A program made the translations under genes and the position numbers. From positions 172,790-236,789 of the forward strand of contig NZ_AUJG01000003.1 in the NCBI RefSeq assembly GCF_000424105.1: DNA of 64,000 bases, in the 5' to 3' direction. Shown in pieces: positions 25,217 through 34,139 of the stretch. Position 1 is the first letter of the stretch, and each line of letters begins with the position of its first letter. The notes under the pieces were generated by a model. That model was not told where the DNA came from. It did no database searches and worked only from the letters and a program-made list of their open reading frames with translations. Source of the DNA: Lachnospira multipara ATCC 19207 (GTDB taxonomy: Bacteria; Bacillota; Clostridia; Lachnospirales; Lachnospiraceae).

Positions 25217-26479
25217 ATGCGTAATTTAGTACTTTCAACAGAAACTGCTAATGGTTATACAGCAGTTCCGGACATATTTATTGACCAGTTTATACCTAAT
25301 ACAAGTGGAGAATTCGTAAAGATTTATCTTTATCTTTTACGTCTTCTTTCTAATAAGAATAGCAATTTAAGCATCTCCTCTCTTGCAGATACTTTTAATC
25401 AGACAGAATCAGATGTAATCAGAGCCCTTAGATATTGGGATAAGTTAGGACTTTTAGAGCTTGAGTATAATTCTGACAATACAATTTGCGGAATCACTCT
25501 TAAGGACCTTAACAACAACACTAATAACTTGGTTTCAAGAGTTTCTGATACATCCGCTAATGGATATAACTTGAATATCAACTTAAAGAACGAAGACGAA
25601 GTTATAAATAACTTAGCTTCTAATAATCAGGCCAACAATCATGCAAGCAAGGCTGCTAAGTTTAATAACTCAGCTCTTGGCTCTAATGTAGTTAGTATTA
25701 ACGCTAACACAGCAAGTCAGAACACAATAGTTTCTTCTATGCCACAGGCTACAGTTGAAGCTAACAAGCCATCCTTAGTTGAACCATCAGCAGCAAGAAT
25801 GGATGAGTTAAATAATGAAGAAGACTTCTCCTTATTACTCTTTGGTATTCAGGCTTACTTAAGTAGACCTTTAACTCAAAAGGAATGCAACTTAATCGTT
25901 TACTTATACGATAACCTTAGTTTTTCTTCATCTTTAATTGATTATCTTTTCGCTTACTGCGTAGAAGCTAATCATAAGGATGTTAGATATATAGAAGCTA
26001 CTGCTCTTAACTGGCATGAGAAAGGCATCACAAGTGTTGCTGCTGCCAAGGAGGAAGTAACTAATCATAGTAACGCTACAATTAGCGTATTAAAGGCTTT
26101 TGGTATCTCTAATAGAGAACTTGGTAGCTCAGAGAAGGACTACATCAACAGATGGAGCAAGGAATACCACTTTAGTCCTGAAATTATTGCTGAGGCTTGT
26201 AACCGTAGTTTAGCTAATACACATCAGGCAAGTTTTCAGTATGCCGACTCTATTATTAAGGGCTGGTATGAATCAGGAGTAAAGAACTTCGAGGACATCT
26301 CAAGAGCAGATGCAGACTTTAAGGCTAACAAGGCTGCTGGTTATACTAACACTACAACAGCAAGAGCTAATAACATGACTAATAAATCAGCTGCTAGAAA
26401 TAAAACTAACAAGTTCAATAATTTCCAGCAAAGAGAGTATTCACAAGAATTCTACGATTCTTTATACGACAATATGTAA
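25217..26479 (+). CDS. DnaD-domain replication protein
   Basis: Primosome-type protein of 420 residues thought to help load the replicative helicase. The N-terminal winged-helix region (about 1-100) contains SISSLADTFNQTESDVIRAL. An Asn-rich linker spans about 105-190. Two DnaD-type C-terminal modules follow, one near SRPLTQKECNLIVYL and one near SVLKAFGISNRELGSSEK. The ATG at 25217 follows AAGAGGGGCAAC. The DnaC/DnaI-like ATPase gene follows after about 120 bp, which supports a role in helicase loading. It is downstream of the DnaA boxes, so DnaA may control it. Confidence 0.88.
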   Translation: MRNLVLSTETANGYTAVPDIFIDQFIPNTSGEFVKIYLYLLRLLSNKNSNLSISSLADTFNQTESDVIRALRYWDKLGLLELEYNSDNTICGITLKDLNNNTNNLVSRVSDTSANGYNLNINLKNEDEVINNLASNNQANNHASKAAKFNNSALGSNVVSINANTASQNTIVSSMPQATVEANKPSLVEPSAARMDELNNEEDFSLLLFGIQAYLSRPLTQKECNLIVYLYDNLSFSSSLIDYLFAYCVEANHKDVRYIEATALNWHEKGITSVAAAKEEVTNHSNATISVLKAFGISNRELGSSEKDYINRWSKEYHFSPEIIAEACNRSLANTHQASFQYADSIIKGWYESGVKNFEDISRADADFKANKAAGYTNTTTARANNMTNKSAARNKTNKFNNFQQREYSQEFYDSLYDNM

Positions 26480-26522
26480 TTAATGTTTCATTAATATTTT
26501 AAATTTGAGCTTATTCATAGTG

Positions 26523-26555
26523 GTTATATATTAGCATTTTATGGTAATATATAAC
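26523..26555 (+). promoter_or_regulatory. inverted repeat between the DnaD-like and DnaC-like genes
   Basis: GTTATATATTA (26523-26533) and TAATATATAAC (26545-26555) are perfect 11-bp arms around an 11-base loop. No T run follows. It may be an operator or RNA processing site 45 bp before the DnaC-like start. Confidence 0.45.
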
Positions 26556-26599
26556 TGCTATGATAATTTTATTTTTAATAAGAATAAAAGAGGGACTAT

Positions 26600-27583
26600 A
26601 TGGCTTTAACTAATACTCAATATGCTTCTGTTATGCGACATTACGATGACATAAGAAGCCTAAACAACAGAATACTTGATAGTCGTTATGAGGAGATTAA
26701 GAACTTATCTCCTAAGCTAGAAGAAATTGATAATAAAGTTATAGAGATTTCTTTAGAGGCGGCAAAGAGTCGAATCAATTCTACTAATGATTATGACAAG
26801 GATTTTGATTCTAAATTAAAGGCCCTTGAAGAAGAAAAGAAGCAATTGCTTATATCTCTTGGTAAACCAGCTAATTATCTCGATGATATTTATAGCTGTA
26901 AGAAGTGTCATGACACAGGTTTTATAGGCCAGGAGAAGTGTTCATGCTTTAAGAAATTTGCTATTGATCTTGTATATAGAGATTCTAATCTTAAGAACAT
27001 TATTAAAGATGAGAATTTCAATACATTTTCATATAAATGGTACGATGATACAAAGATTAATCCACGTTTTGGCACTACTGCTAGACAGAACATGGAGAAG
27101 GTTTTTGCAATCGTTACTAAATTTGTTAAGAATTTCGATAAGGAATTCACTAACCTTTTAATTACCGGTAATACCGGTGTGGGCAAAACCTTCCTTACAA
27201 ACTGTATCGCTAAGGAATTGCTCGATAGTTCACACAGTGTTATATATCTTACTGCTATCGAATTTTTTGAAAGTTTTGAGAGCAAGGATTTTAACAAAAA
27301 TAAAGACAACGTAGTCGATACACAATATTTTCTTGATGCCGATCTTCTTATTATAGATGATTTAGGTACAGAGAATAGCAATTCATATACTAATTCTAGA
27401 TTATTTTATATTATTAATGAACGTAGTATAAGAAAGAAGCCTATGATAATTTCAGCCAATCTTGAAATTAATGAAATTGGAGAAAGATACTCTGAAAGAG
27501 TCTTCTCTAGACTGCTTAGTTCCTACAAACTTTTAGGTTTGTTCGGACAGGATATTCGAATTCTTAAAAGAAATAATCATTGA
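26600..27583 (+). CDS. DnaC/DnaI-like helicase loader ATPase
   Basis: AAA+ ATPase of 327 residues that loads the replicative helicase DnaB. The N-terminal part is helical, with a cysteine cluster CKKCHDTGF and KCSCFKK near residues 99-117 like the zinc-binding region of DnaI. Walker A is ITGNTGVGKTFL near residue 193, and Walker B is LLIIDDLGTE near residue 251. SERVFSRLL matches the arginine-finger region. AGAGGGAC precedes the ATG. It sits directly after the DnaD-like gene. Confidence 0.92.
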   Translation: MALTNTQYASVMRHYDDIRSLNNRILDSRYEEIKNLSPKLEEIDNKVIEISLEAAKSRINSTNDYDKDFDSKLKALEEEKKQLLISLGKPANYLDDIYSCKKCHDTGFIGQEKCSCFKKFAIDLVYRDSNLKNIIKDENFNTFSYKWYDDTKINPRFGTTARQNMEKVFAIVTKFVKNFDKEFTNLLITGNTGVGKTFLTNCIAKELLDSSHSVIYLTAIEFFESFESKDFNKNKDNVVDTQYFLDADLLIIDDLGTENSNSYTNSRLFYIINERSIRKKPMIISANLEINEIGERYSERVFSRLLSSYKLLGLFGQDIRILKRNNH

Positions 27584-27608
27584 CTTTATCTTGCTACTTG
27601 ATTATATT
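27580..27608 (+). promoter_or_regulatory. promoter of prs
   Basis: TTGACT (27580-27585), a 17-bp spacer and TATATT (27603-27608). The -35 overlaps the stop codon of the helicase-loader gene. A 12-bp palindrome GTTTTGCAAAAC (27616-27627) sits at the expected start site. Confidence 0.65.
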
Positions 27609-27673
27609 AGTATAGGTTTTGCAAAACAAACCAGTCACTTTTTATTGTTATATTATTATGGAGGAGTTATATT

Positions 27674-28852
27674 ATGCCACGAGACGAACGTCATATTGCA
27701 ACTATTCCTTATGGTAAATTAGGAATTATTCCATTAAAGAGCTGCACAGCTATGGGAGATAAGGTTGATAAGTACCTTGTAGATTGGAGAGAAAAGCGTG
27801 ACAACGAAACTGTTCTTAGCGTAGCAGGTTACAAGAAGGATTCTTATATCCTTGATGCTAAGACACCAAGATTTGGTTCAGGTGAAGGCAAGGGAACACT
27901 TAGTGATTCAGTTAGAGGTCATGATCTTTATATCATGGTTGACGTAGCTAATTACAGTCTCACATACTCACTTAACGGCGTACCTAATAGAATGTCTCCT
28001 GATGATCACTATGCTGATCTTAAGAGAGTTATTATGGCTGCAGGTGGTAAGGCAAGACGTATTTCAGTTATTATGCCTTTCCTTTATGAGTCAAGACAGC
28101 ATAAGAGAACAGGTAGAGAATCCCTTGACTGTGCTTTCATGCTTCAGGAATTAACTAATATGGGTGTTGATAACATTATCACTTTCGATGCTCATGACCC
28201 TAGAGTACAGAACGCAATTCCACTTAATGGTTTTGAATCAGTTTCATGTACATATCAGTTTGTAAAGTACCTCTTACTTGGTGTTGATGATCTTCATATC
28301 GATTCAGATCATATGATGGTTATCTCTCCTGATGAAGGTGGTATGGGACGTGCTGTATATCTTGCCAACTTACTTGGTCTTGATATGGGTATGTTCTATA
28401 AGAGAAGAGATTATACTAAGATCGTTGATGGTCGTAACCCAATCGTTGCTCATGAGTTCCTTGGAACTAATGTTGAAGGCAAGGATGTTATTATCATTGA
28501 TGATATGATTTCATCTGGTGAATCTATGATTGATGTTGCTTCAGAACTTAAGAGACGTAAGGCTAACAGAGTATTCTGTGCAACAACATTCGGTCTTTTC
28601 ACTAACGGATTTAAGAAGTTTGATGAAGCTTATGAGAAGGGCATCATCGATAAGATCCTTACTACTAACCTTATATACCAGCCAGAAGAGCTTTTATCTA
28701 AGCCTTGGTATATCAATGTTGATATGAGTAAGTATATGGCTCTTATCATCGATACACTTAACCATGATTCTTCAATCAGCAACTTATTAAACCCTGTTGA
28801 AAGAATCCAGAATAGAGTTAAGGAATACAACGAATTACACTACGGTAAGTAA
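27674..28852 (+). CDS. prs: ribose-phosphate pyrophosphokinase
   Basis: Makes PRPP from ribose-5-phosphate and ATP for purine, pyrimidine, His, Trp and NAD synthesis. It has 392 residues, longer than the classical form of about 315, as in many Clostridia. The catalytic flexible-loop region YESRQHKRTGRESLD is near residues 136-150. ITFDAHDPRVQNAI follows, and the PRPP-binding loop VIIIDDMISSGESM is near residue 275. GGAGGAGTT precedes the ATG. The terminator is at 28886-28918. Confidence 0.94.
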   Translation: MPRDERHIATIPYGKLGIIPLKSCTAMGDKVDKYLVDWREKRDNETVLSVAGYKKDSYILDAKTPRFGSGEGKGTLSDSVRGHDLYIMVDVANYSLTYSLNGVPNRMSPDDHYADLKRVIMAAGGKARRISVIMPFLYESRQHKRTGRESLDCAFMLQELTNMGVDNIITFDAHDPRVQNAIPLNGFESVSCTYQFVKYLLLGVDDLHIDSDHMMVISPDEGGMGRAVYLANLLGLDMGMFYKRRDYTKIVDGRNPIVAHEFLGTNVEGKDVIIIDDMISSGESMIDVASELKRRKANRVFCATTFGLFTNGFKKFDEAYEKGIIDKILTTNLIYQPEELLSKPWYINVDMSKYMALIIDTLNHDSSISNLLNPVERIQNRVKEYNELHYGK

Positions 28853-28885
28853 TTTGTATTTCATTTTGTAATAGTTCAGATATTT

Positions 28886-28918
28886 AAAAACTCCCAGGAA
28901 TTTTTCCTAGGAGTTTTT
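28886..28918. terminator. bidirectional terminator between prs and the PBP gene
   Basis: A 15-bp stem with one mismatch (AAAAACTCCCAGGAA, three-base loop, TTCCTAGGAGTTTTT) serves two convergent genes. Confidence 0.85.
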
Positions 28919-28926
28919 TATTGCTT

Positions 28927-31206
28927 TTAATTTGTTACAGCATCACTGTCGCCATCGGAGTTTGCACCGCCTCCGCCATCATCATCTAATTCCACATTAC
29001 TATCATTATCATTATAAGAGCCTGCTGCCCCTGAACCGGCATTACTATCTCCATCTGAATTTCCACCGGCATCTATTTCTACACCATTTTCATCCACTGC
29101 CTTTGTAGATGCATTTTCATTGGCATCCACATTCGTTGTGTTCTCACCTTGATTAGAATCCACACTTTCTGACTGTGCACTAGTGCTAGCCTCCGTTGTG
29201 GAATCTGTAGCCCCTTCTTCGTAGCTTTCAAAATTCTTCTTTTCAAAACCAGAATGAATATATTCCATGTACTGCTTAAAAATCGCCTTAGTATTTACAC
29301 TAGAAAGGGTCTGTGGATAATCATAACCTATCCAAACGGAAGTTGTATAATAGGCGCTGTATCCTACAAACCAAGCATCCTTATTAGAATTTGTAGTACC
29401 AGTTTTTCCGGCAATCACTGCATTATAGCAAGAAGCCCCCACACCAGTACCGCTCTCCACAACAGTTTCTAGCATACTTGTCATCATTCTGCAGGCATTA
29501 GTTTCATAAATCCTCTCAGAAGCAATCTGACTGTGGTCCCAAACCAGCGTATTATCCACGGTTGTAATATTATTTATACAAGTGGCCTTTCTATAATAGC
29601 CATCGTTTTCAATAGTTGCATAGGCTGCTGCCATCTCCACAGTAGACACGCCGTAAGTAAAACCACCAAGGGCTGCTGCGTTGTATTCCTTGTCCATCCA
29701 AATCTTATGGAAGCCCATGTTTAATAAAAATGAAATACCACCGCTAGGAGTTATCTCTTGGAATATCTTCCACGCCACCGTATTTTTAGAAAGCTTAACA
29801 GCATCTCTTAAGGTCATCTCTCCCGCATAGTAACCATCTGCGTTTGCCGGTCCATTTTCAATATACTCATCCACCACAATAGAATCTGGTGTATGTCCTA
29901 GCTGCAAATATGGAAGATAACATATCAGCGGCTTTATTGAAGAACCGGGCTGTCTATAGCTTTGGTAGGCTCTATTAAGTGTAAGGCCTACTAAATCCTG
30001 ACTTCTTGCACCAACGATTGCCACCACAAGGCCCGTTTCATTATCTATACTTGTAGCTGCTCCCTGCAAGCTATAAACCCCGCTATCACCTGTTTCACTG
30101 CTCCAAGAAAGATTTTCATCCACAGATTCCTGAAGGGCGTTTTGCGCCGACATATCTATACTTGTATTAATTATGTAGCCACCGGAAATTAAAAGCTGCT
30201 GACAGTAGGTGTAGAAAGCCTCGTAGTCCTCGCAGTAGCCATCATAGTCCTCATCACTTGTAAAGTTAGACCTAAAGTCAAAACCGTAAAGGTCCATTAG
30301 AGCCTCTGTGGCACAGTGTCTTGCATAAGTTACTACAGAATTATTAGTAGCGGCTACGGATTTAGCGTTAAGGCTAACGACTTCATTTTCAGCCACCAAA
30401 TAATCAAGTTCCGAAATATAGCTATATTCGTAAAGCTCGTGCAATATGATATCGCGACGATACACGGTGTTGTCGTAATTAGTTAGAGGATTGTACTTTG
30501 TAGGATTGTTTGGAATGGCAGCAATAAAGGCCATCTCTGATAAATCTAGCTGGTCAATGGTCTTTTGAAAATATCCAAGACTTGCGGCCTGCACCCCGTA
30601 ATAACCATTTCCAAAGTAAATGTTATTAAGATAAAACTCTAGAATCTGCTCTTTAGAGTATTTCGCCTCAAGCTCCTGAGCAAGGAAAATCTCCTCTACC
30701 TTTCGCTCCCAGCTAACTTCCTGACTTAAGTAAATGTTTCTTGCTAGCTGCTGTGTAATGGTACTTGCACCTTGAACAATGTCGTTGGCTTTTTGATTGG
30801 CTATAACCGCTCTTATAATAGCCTTATAGTCAACGCCCTGATGCTTGTAATAATCTCTATCCTCCATAACTACAAAGGCATTGACTAGATTTTCTGGGAT
30901 ATCCTCATAAGCCACGTAATACATATCTTTAGTATCACGCATACTGCCTATTTCATTGCCATCCTTGTCATTAATAATTGTAGTCTGGCTACCATTAAAA
31001 TCATTAAGACTGCTTGTAGAGGCTATCTTGCAGGCGTCATCATATAGCTCTGTTATTCTTTGAATTTTTGGCCAAAATATAATTAAAGCCACTAATATTA
31101 TTAGTATTAGTAGGCCAAGAATCACTTTTCCCACTGATCTTTTCTTTTTCTTTTTTCCCTTAGATTTAGAAGTGGCTGTGCTTCCCCCAGTTTTTGTAGT
31201 TGTCAT
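28927..31206 (-). CDS. class A penicillin-binding protein (PBP1A-type)
   Basis: Bifunctional enzyme that polymerises and cross-links peptidoglycan at the outer membrane face. It has a Lys-rich cytoplasmic start and a membrane helix near residues 26-46. The GT51 transglycosylase has EDRDYYKHQG, QGASTITQQLARN and KVEEIFLAQELE. The transpeptidase has the active-site RQPGSSIKP (near 420), SKNT and KTGTTN (near 600). The low-complexity tail of about 110 residues is rich in Ser, Asp, Asn and Gly. The ATG at 31204-31206 follows GGAGGATATT and is preferred over an ATG 12 bp upstream. This gives 759 residues. Confidence 0.95.
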   Translation of the reverse strand: MTTTKTGGSTATSKSKGKKKKKRSVGKVILGLLILIILVALIIFWPKIQRITELYDDACKIASTSSLNDFNGSQTTIINDKDGNEIGSMRDTKDMYYVAYEDIPENLVNAFVVMEDRDYYKHQGVDYKAIIRAVIANQKANDIVQGASTITQQLARNIYLSQEVSWERKVEEIFLAQELEAKYSKEQILEFYLNNIYFGNGYYGVQAASLGYFQKTIDQLDLSEMAFIAAIPNNPTKYNPLTNYDNTVYRRDIILHELYEYSYISELDYLVAENEVVSLNAKSVAATNNSVVTYARHCATEALMDLYGFDFRSNFTSDEDYDGYCEDYEAFYTYCQQLLISGGYIINTSIDMSAQNALQESVDENLSWSSETGDSGVYSLQGAATSIDNETGLVVAIVGARSQDLVGLTLNRAYQSYRQPGSSIKPLICYLPYLQLGHTPDSIVVDEYIENGPANADGYYAGEMTLRDAVKLSKNTVAWKIFQEITPSGGISFLLNMGFHKIWMDKEYNAAALGGFTYGVSTVEMAAAYATIENDGYYRKATCINNITTVDNTLVWDHSQIASERIYETNACRMMTSMLETVVESGTGVGASCYNAVIAGKTGTTNSNKDAWFVGYSAYYTTSVWIGYDYPQTLSSVNTKAIFKQYMEYIHSGFEKKNFESYEEGATDSTTEASTSAQSESVDSNQGENTTNVDANENASTKAVDENGVEIDAGGNSDGDSNAGSGAAGSYNDNDSNVELDDDGGGGANSDGDSDAVTN

Positions 31207-31268
31207 AATATCCTCCATTAATAGCCCCGTAATTTGTGGCTATTTACTATCCTCATTACTCTTCTAAT

Positions 31269-31297
31269 ATTATAACAAGTTTTAAATATAATCTCTA
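31269..31297 (-). promoter_or_regulatory. possible promoter of the PBP gene
   Basis: Minus-strand TATAAT (31269-31274) has an extended -10 TGT. The -35 (TAGAGA, 17 bp upstream) is weak. Confidence 0.45.
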
Positions 31298-31326
31298 TTT
31301 TATTACGATAAATTTTATACAAAAAT

Positions 31327-31352
31327 AACCGGCGCGAATTATCGCACCGGTT
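31327..31352 (-). terminator. terminator of the 843-residue protein gene
   Basis: AACCGGCGCG (31327-31336) and CGCACCGGTT (31343-31352) form a 10-bp stem with one G-U on the minus strand. A T-rich tract follows. Confidence 0.75.
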
Positions 31353-31362
31353 TAAATTCATT

Positions 31363-33894
31363 TTACTTATAATATGTCAAATAAACATTGCCTGCCTCTG
31401 TAAATATCTTACTTGCAGCAGTAATTGTCTTTGTTTCTGTTGCTGATGTTGCTAAATCAATGTATGTAATATTATCTGAATCGTAAGCTGTAATAATACA
31501 GTAACTATTATCTCCTGTCTTAGCAACTAGTGGATAGCCATCTGCCACATAATTTAATAACTTATCAACGCTTAAGCCGCTAATACTTAATGGCTGTAAA
31601 TTATCAGCAGTTTTAAGGGCGTCAATGACTGATAGGCCAGAGGACATAAGACTTGCAATATTAATATTCTCACCTGCATAATTAGCTAGGGTCTGTGCCG
31701 CTGTGGCTATTGTTGAACTTGAACTTGTAATACTTAAGTTTGATAAAGAGCTCTGAGTACTCTTATATCTTCTATAAACTAAGTTAGCATTGTTATCAAG
31801 CACATAGCCGTAACTATCGTAAGCCTTACTAATGGCAGTATTTAAATTTTCATAACTTTGTAGGTATCTTCCATATGCATAAACATAATACTTACCTTCA
31901 CCTGTTATAGTCTTGTCTAAATCCACCCATTTCTTCTCATTATAGACGATTTTTTCTGATGCTCTAAGAGAAACTCCACTTGTGGAAGAAGCCGCCTTAA
32001 AAAGCAAAATACGAGTTTCTGTAAGTCTTGCAGTTGTAGTGGCTGTAACCACACTAAGCTCGTCCTCAACTACATTTTCATCCTTATTAATAAGCTGGTC
32101 AATTGTTGAAGAAACATAGCTATCACCTGACTTTGTCACTCTTGTAAGAGTAACTCTCTTACCGTCAATCTCAGCATTACTAATGTAAATGCCATCCTGC
32201 TCATATTCCTTAATTACGTTATATTCGCTATCCATAATGCAAACCTTATACATAGCAAAAATCTCGTTACCCATATCATCAGAACTAATATCTGACTTGT
32301 GAGCTATACCATAAGCGCAGTCCCCATCAATAAAGCCGATGACATTGAGGCTATCTCCCTCATCTGCCTTAATCTGATAATCAGAACTGTTGGCCATATT
32401 ATAAATTCTAAGAGTATCTGTATTATTTAAATCTCCGCTTGTGCTATAACAAATTGTTGAACCGTCCTCAGATACTGCATAAGTGCCCTCAACTAAATCT
32501 GTTACAACCTCCATAATCTCTAAACTTGAAATATCAATAGAGTAAAGAGTGTCATCCACAAGGCAGTAGAATTTATTCTCATTAAGATAAGCAATACCGC
32601 CGGCATTCTCAGAAAGCACAGTATAGCTTGTGTTTAGCGGAATAAATACAACCTCGTTAACAATATTATCTGAGTAATCGTACTGGTAAAGGGAAATTCC
32701 CACTTCACCCTCATGCTCGCCTCTGTTCATGTAACCCATGACAGCAAAAGTGGCATCGCCGTTACTATCTACATTTATAAGTTTAAAGTCATGGTCTAGA
32801 TAATCCTCACGAACCGAGTCTGTATCCTCACTACTAAAGGAGAATACACTTGTGAAAATGTTATCTGAGACGCTATAGCACCAAAGAGATCCATTATTTA
32901 CAAAATAGTTGTAAGCTCCATCCTCATCAGAAAGCATATTAACTTCTGTAGTGGATGTAATACCAAGATCAATTCTTGTTGTGGTTACTAAATCATTTTT
33001 CGCATCAAAAATCTGATTGGCATCGCGCTCGTAATTAAGCAGATAAAATCTCTGACTTGTCTTTCTAACTCTGTAATATTCATTAACCACGTAAGTGTCG
33101 TAAGAACCGTAGCTATTCTCTGCACCCATTCTATATTCAAGGCAAATAACTGCAATCTCTGAATTTACATCCTTAACGCTAATTTGAATATCACTTTCAA
33201 GATATGGATCTAAATCACCCCAGGTAATCATTGAACTACTTGAGTAAATGTCCACATGTCCGAAATTATCATTAGCACTTGAACTACTTGACTCCAAGTA
33301 ATTTGCAATCTCATTAACTCTTGAGGAATCAAAAGTTACTTCGTTGAAATTTAAAACAAAATCAAGGTATTCCTGAATATCATAACTATCGCCCTTAATA
33401 ATGTTGGCATAGTAATGAGCCTCTTTATCCCCTTCAAGGTCTAACACAATTTCAAGAGAATATTTCACATCATCATCAATTAAATTCTTAAGAGTAAAAG
33501 AAACATCAATGTAATCAGAAACCACACTAAAATCCTTTACTTCATTGCTTTCATACAAATCCCCAGAATCTAAATCTCTTACCTTATAAGTAATGCCTTC
33601 AACCTCTGTACCATAAGTATTAATTGAAAGGCTTACGCTTCTATCTGTTCCAATAGGGGTAATATCCTCGCAGTCCATAGTGGAATCAATTTCCTCTGTA
33701 TAGCCATGAAGGGCATTATAACTATTGCCTGCATCTGTCTTAAAGTACACAATCGGAAGGCTAGCCTGTGACATAGTAGTATATGAAGCCTCTTCCGCTT
33801 CTAATTCCATTGTTAAAAATGTAAGAACTCCCGTAACTACAAAAATAATTCCAAGAATCCAATGTTTCATCTTTAAATTCTTTTTTGTCTCCAT
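31363..33894 (-). CDS. large membrane-anchored extracytoplasmic protein of unknown function
   Basis: I do not recognise this 843-residue protein. One hydrophobic helix at about residues 10-28 suggests a signal anchor, with the rest outside the cell. The middle part (about 330-560) has repeated short beta-strand patterns such as SEDGSTICYSTSG and NGSLWCYSVSD, resembling a beta-propeller. The last 110 residues (VADGYPLVAKTGDNSYCI, then ITYIDLAT) resemble a C39-like or NlpC-like fold, but no catalytic Cys/His set is clear. GGGAGATTATT precedes the ATG. A multi-hairpin element lies just upstream, and a penicillin-binding protein gene lies downstream, hinting at an envelope role. Confidence 0.75.
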   Translation of the reverse strand: METKKNLKMKHWILGIIFVVTGVLTFLTMELEAEEASYTTMSQASLPIVYFKTDAGNSYNALHGYTEEIDSTMDCEDITPIGTDRSVSLSINTYGTEVEGITYKVRDLDSGDLYESNEVKDFSVVSDYIDVSFTLKNLIDDDVKYSLEIVLDLEGDKEAHYYANIIKGDSYDIQEYLDFVLNFNEVTFDSSRVNEIANYLESSSSSANDNFGHVDIYSSSSMITWGDLDPYLESDIQISVKDVNSEIAVICLEYRMGAENSYGSYDTYVVNEYYRVRKTSQRFYLLNYERDANQIFDAKNDLVTTTRIDLGITSTTEVNMLSDEDGAYNYFVNNGSLWCYSVSDNIFTSVFSFSSEDTDSVREDYLDHDFKLINVDSNGDATFAVMGYMNRGEHEGEVGISLYQYDYSDNIVNEVVFIPLNTSYTVLSENAGGIAYLNENKFYCLVDDTLYSIDISSLEIMEVVTDLVEGTYAVSEDGSTICYSTSGDLNNTDTLRIYNMANSSDYQIKADEGDSLNVIGFIDGDCAYGIAHKSDISSDDMGNEIFAMYKVCIMDSEYNVIKEYEQDGIYISNAEIDGKRVTLTRVTKSGDSYVSSTIDQLINKDENVVEDELSVVTATTTARLTETRILLFKAASSTSGVSLRASEKIVYNEKKWVDLDKTITGEGKYYVYAYGRYLQSYENLNTAISKAYDSYGYVLDNNANLVYRRYKSTQSSLSNLSITSSSSTIATAAQTLANYAGENINIASLMSSGLSVIDALKTADNLQPLSISGLSVDKLLNYVADGYPLVAKTGDNSYCIITAYDSDNITYIDLATSATETKTITAASKIFTEAGNVYLTYYK

Positions 33895-33930
33895 AATAAT
33901 CTCCCATCAATAATCTGAAATGTCTATAGT

Positions 33931-34139
33931 CAAGACTCGCACGCGAGTCTTGCGCGCCGGATTCGGGTCTGCTTCAGATGTAGCAAACACTCCGTGTTTG
34001 CTACTTAGCGTCAGCCTAATTTTGCGAAGCAAAATTCTAATGGCTGATGTTCCTACTGCAGACAAATTCCTGTCCGAATCCGTGCGCATCCTCGCGGAGC
34101 GTTTAACTCAGTCGGAGCTTGTACTCCGACTGAGTTAAA
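33931..34139. repeat. nested multi-hairpin element (structured RNA or palindromic repeat)
   Basis: Hairpins in order: CAAGACTCGC/GCGAGTCTTG (33931-33952, 10 bp); a long outer stem joining 33951-33972 to 34058-34088 (TGCGC, CGGATTCGG and GTCTGC with their complements); inside it GTAGCAAACAC/GTGTTTGCTAC (33980-34004) and TCAGCC/GGCTGA enclosing AATTTTGC/GCAAAATT (34011-34047); and finally a perfect 16-bp stem at 34102-34139 that overlaps the methyltransferase stop codon. The element is richer in GC than its surroundings and has no T runs, so it is not a simple terminator. Confidence 0.75.

Noticed and set aside
33907..34138. Short protein-coding frames on both strands in the hairpin element
   Set aside because: They are side effects of the palindromic structure; the translations resemble no family and no Shine-Dalgarno is seen.
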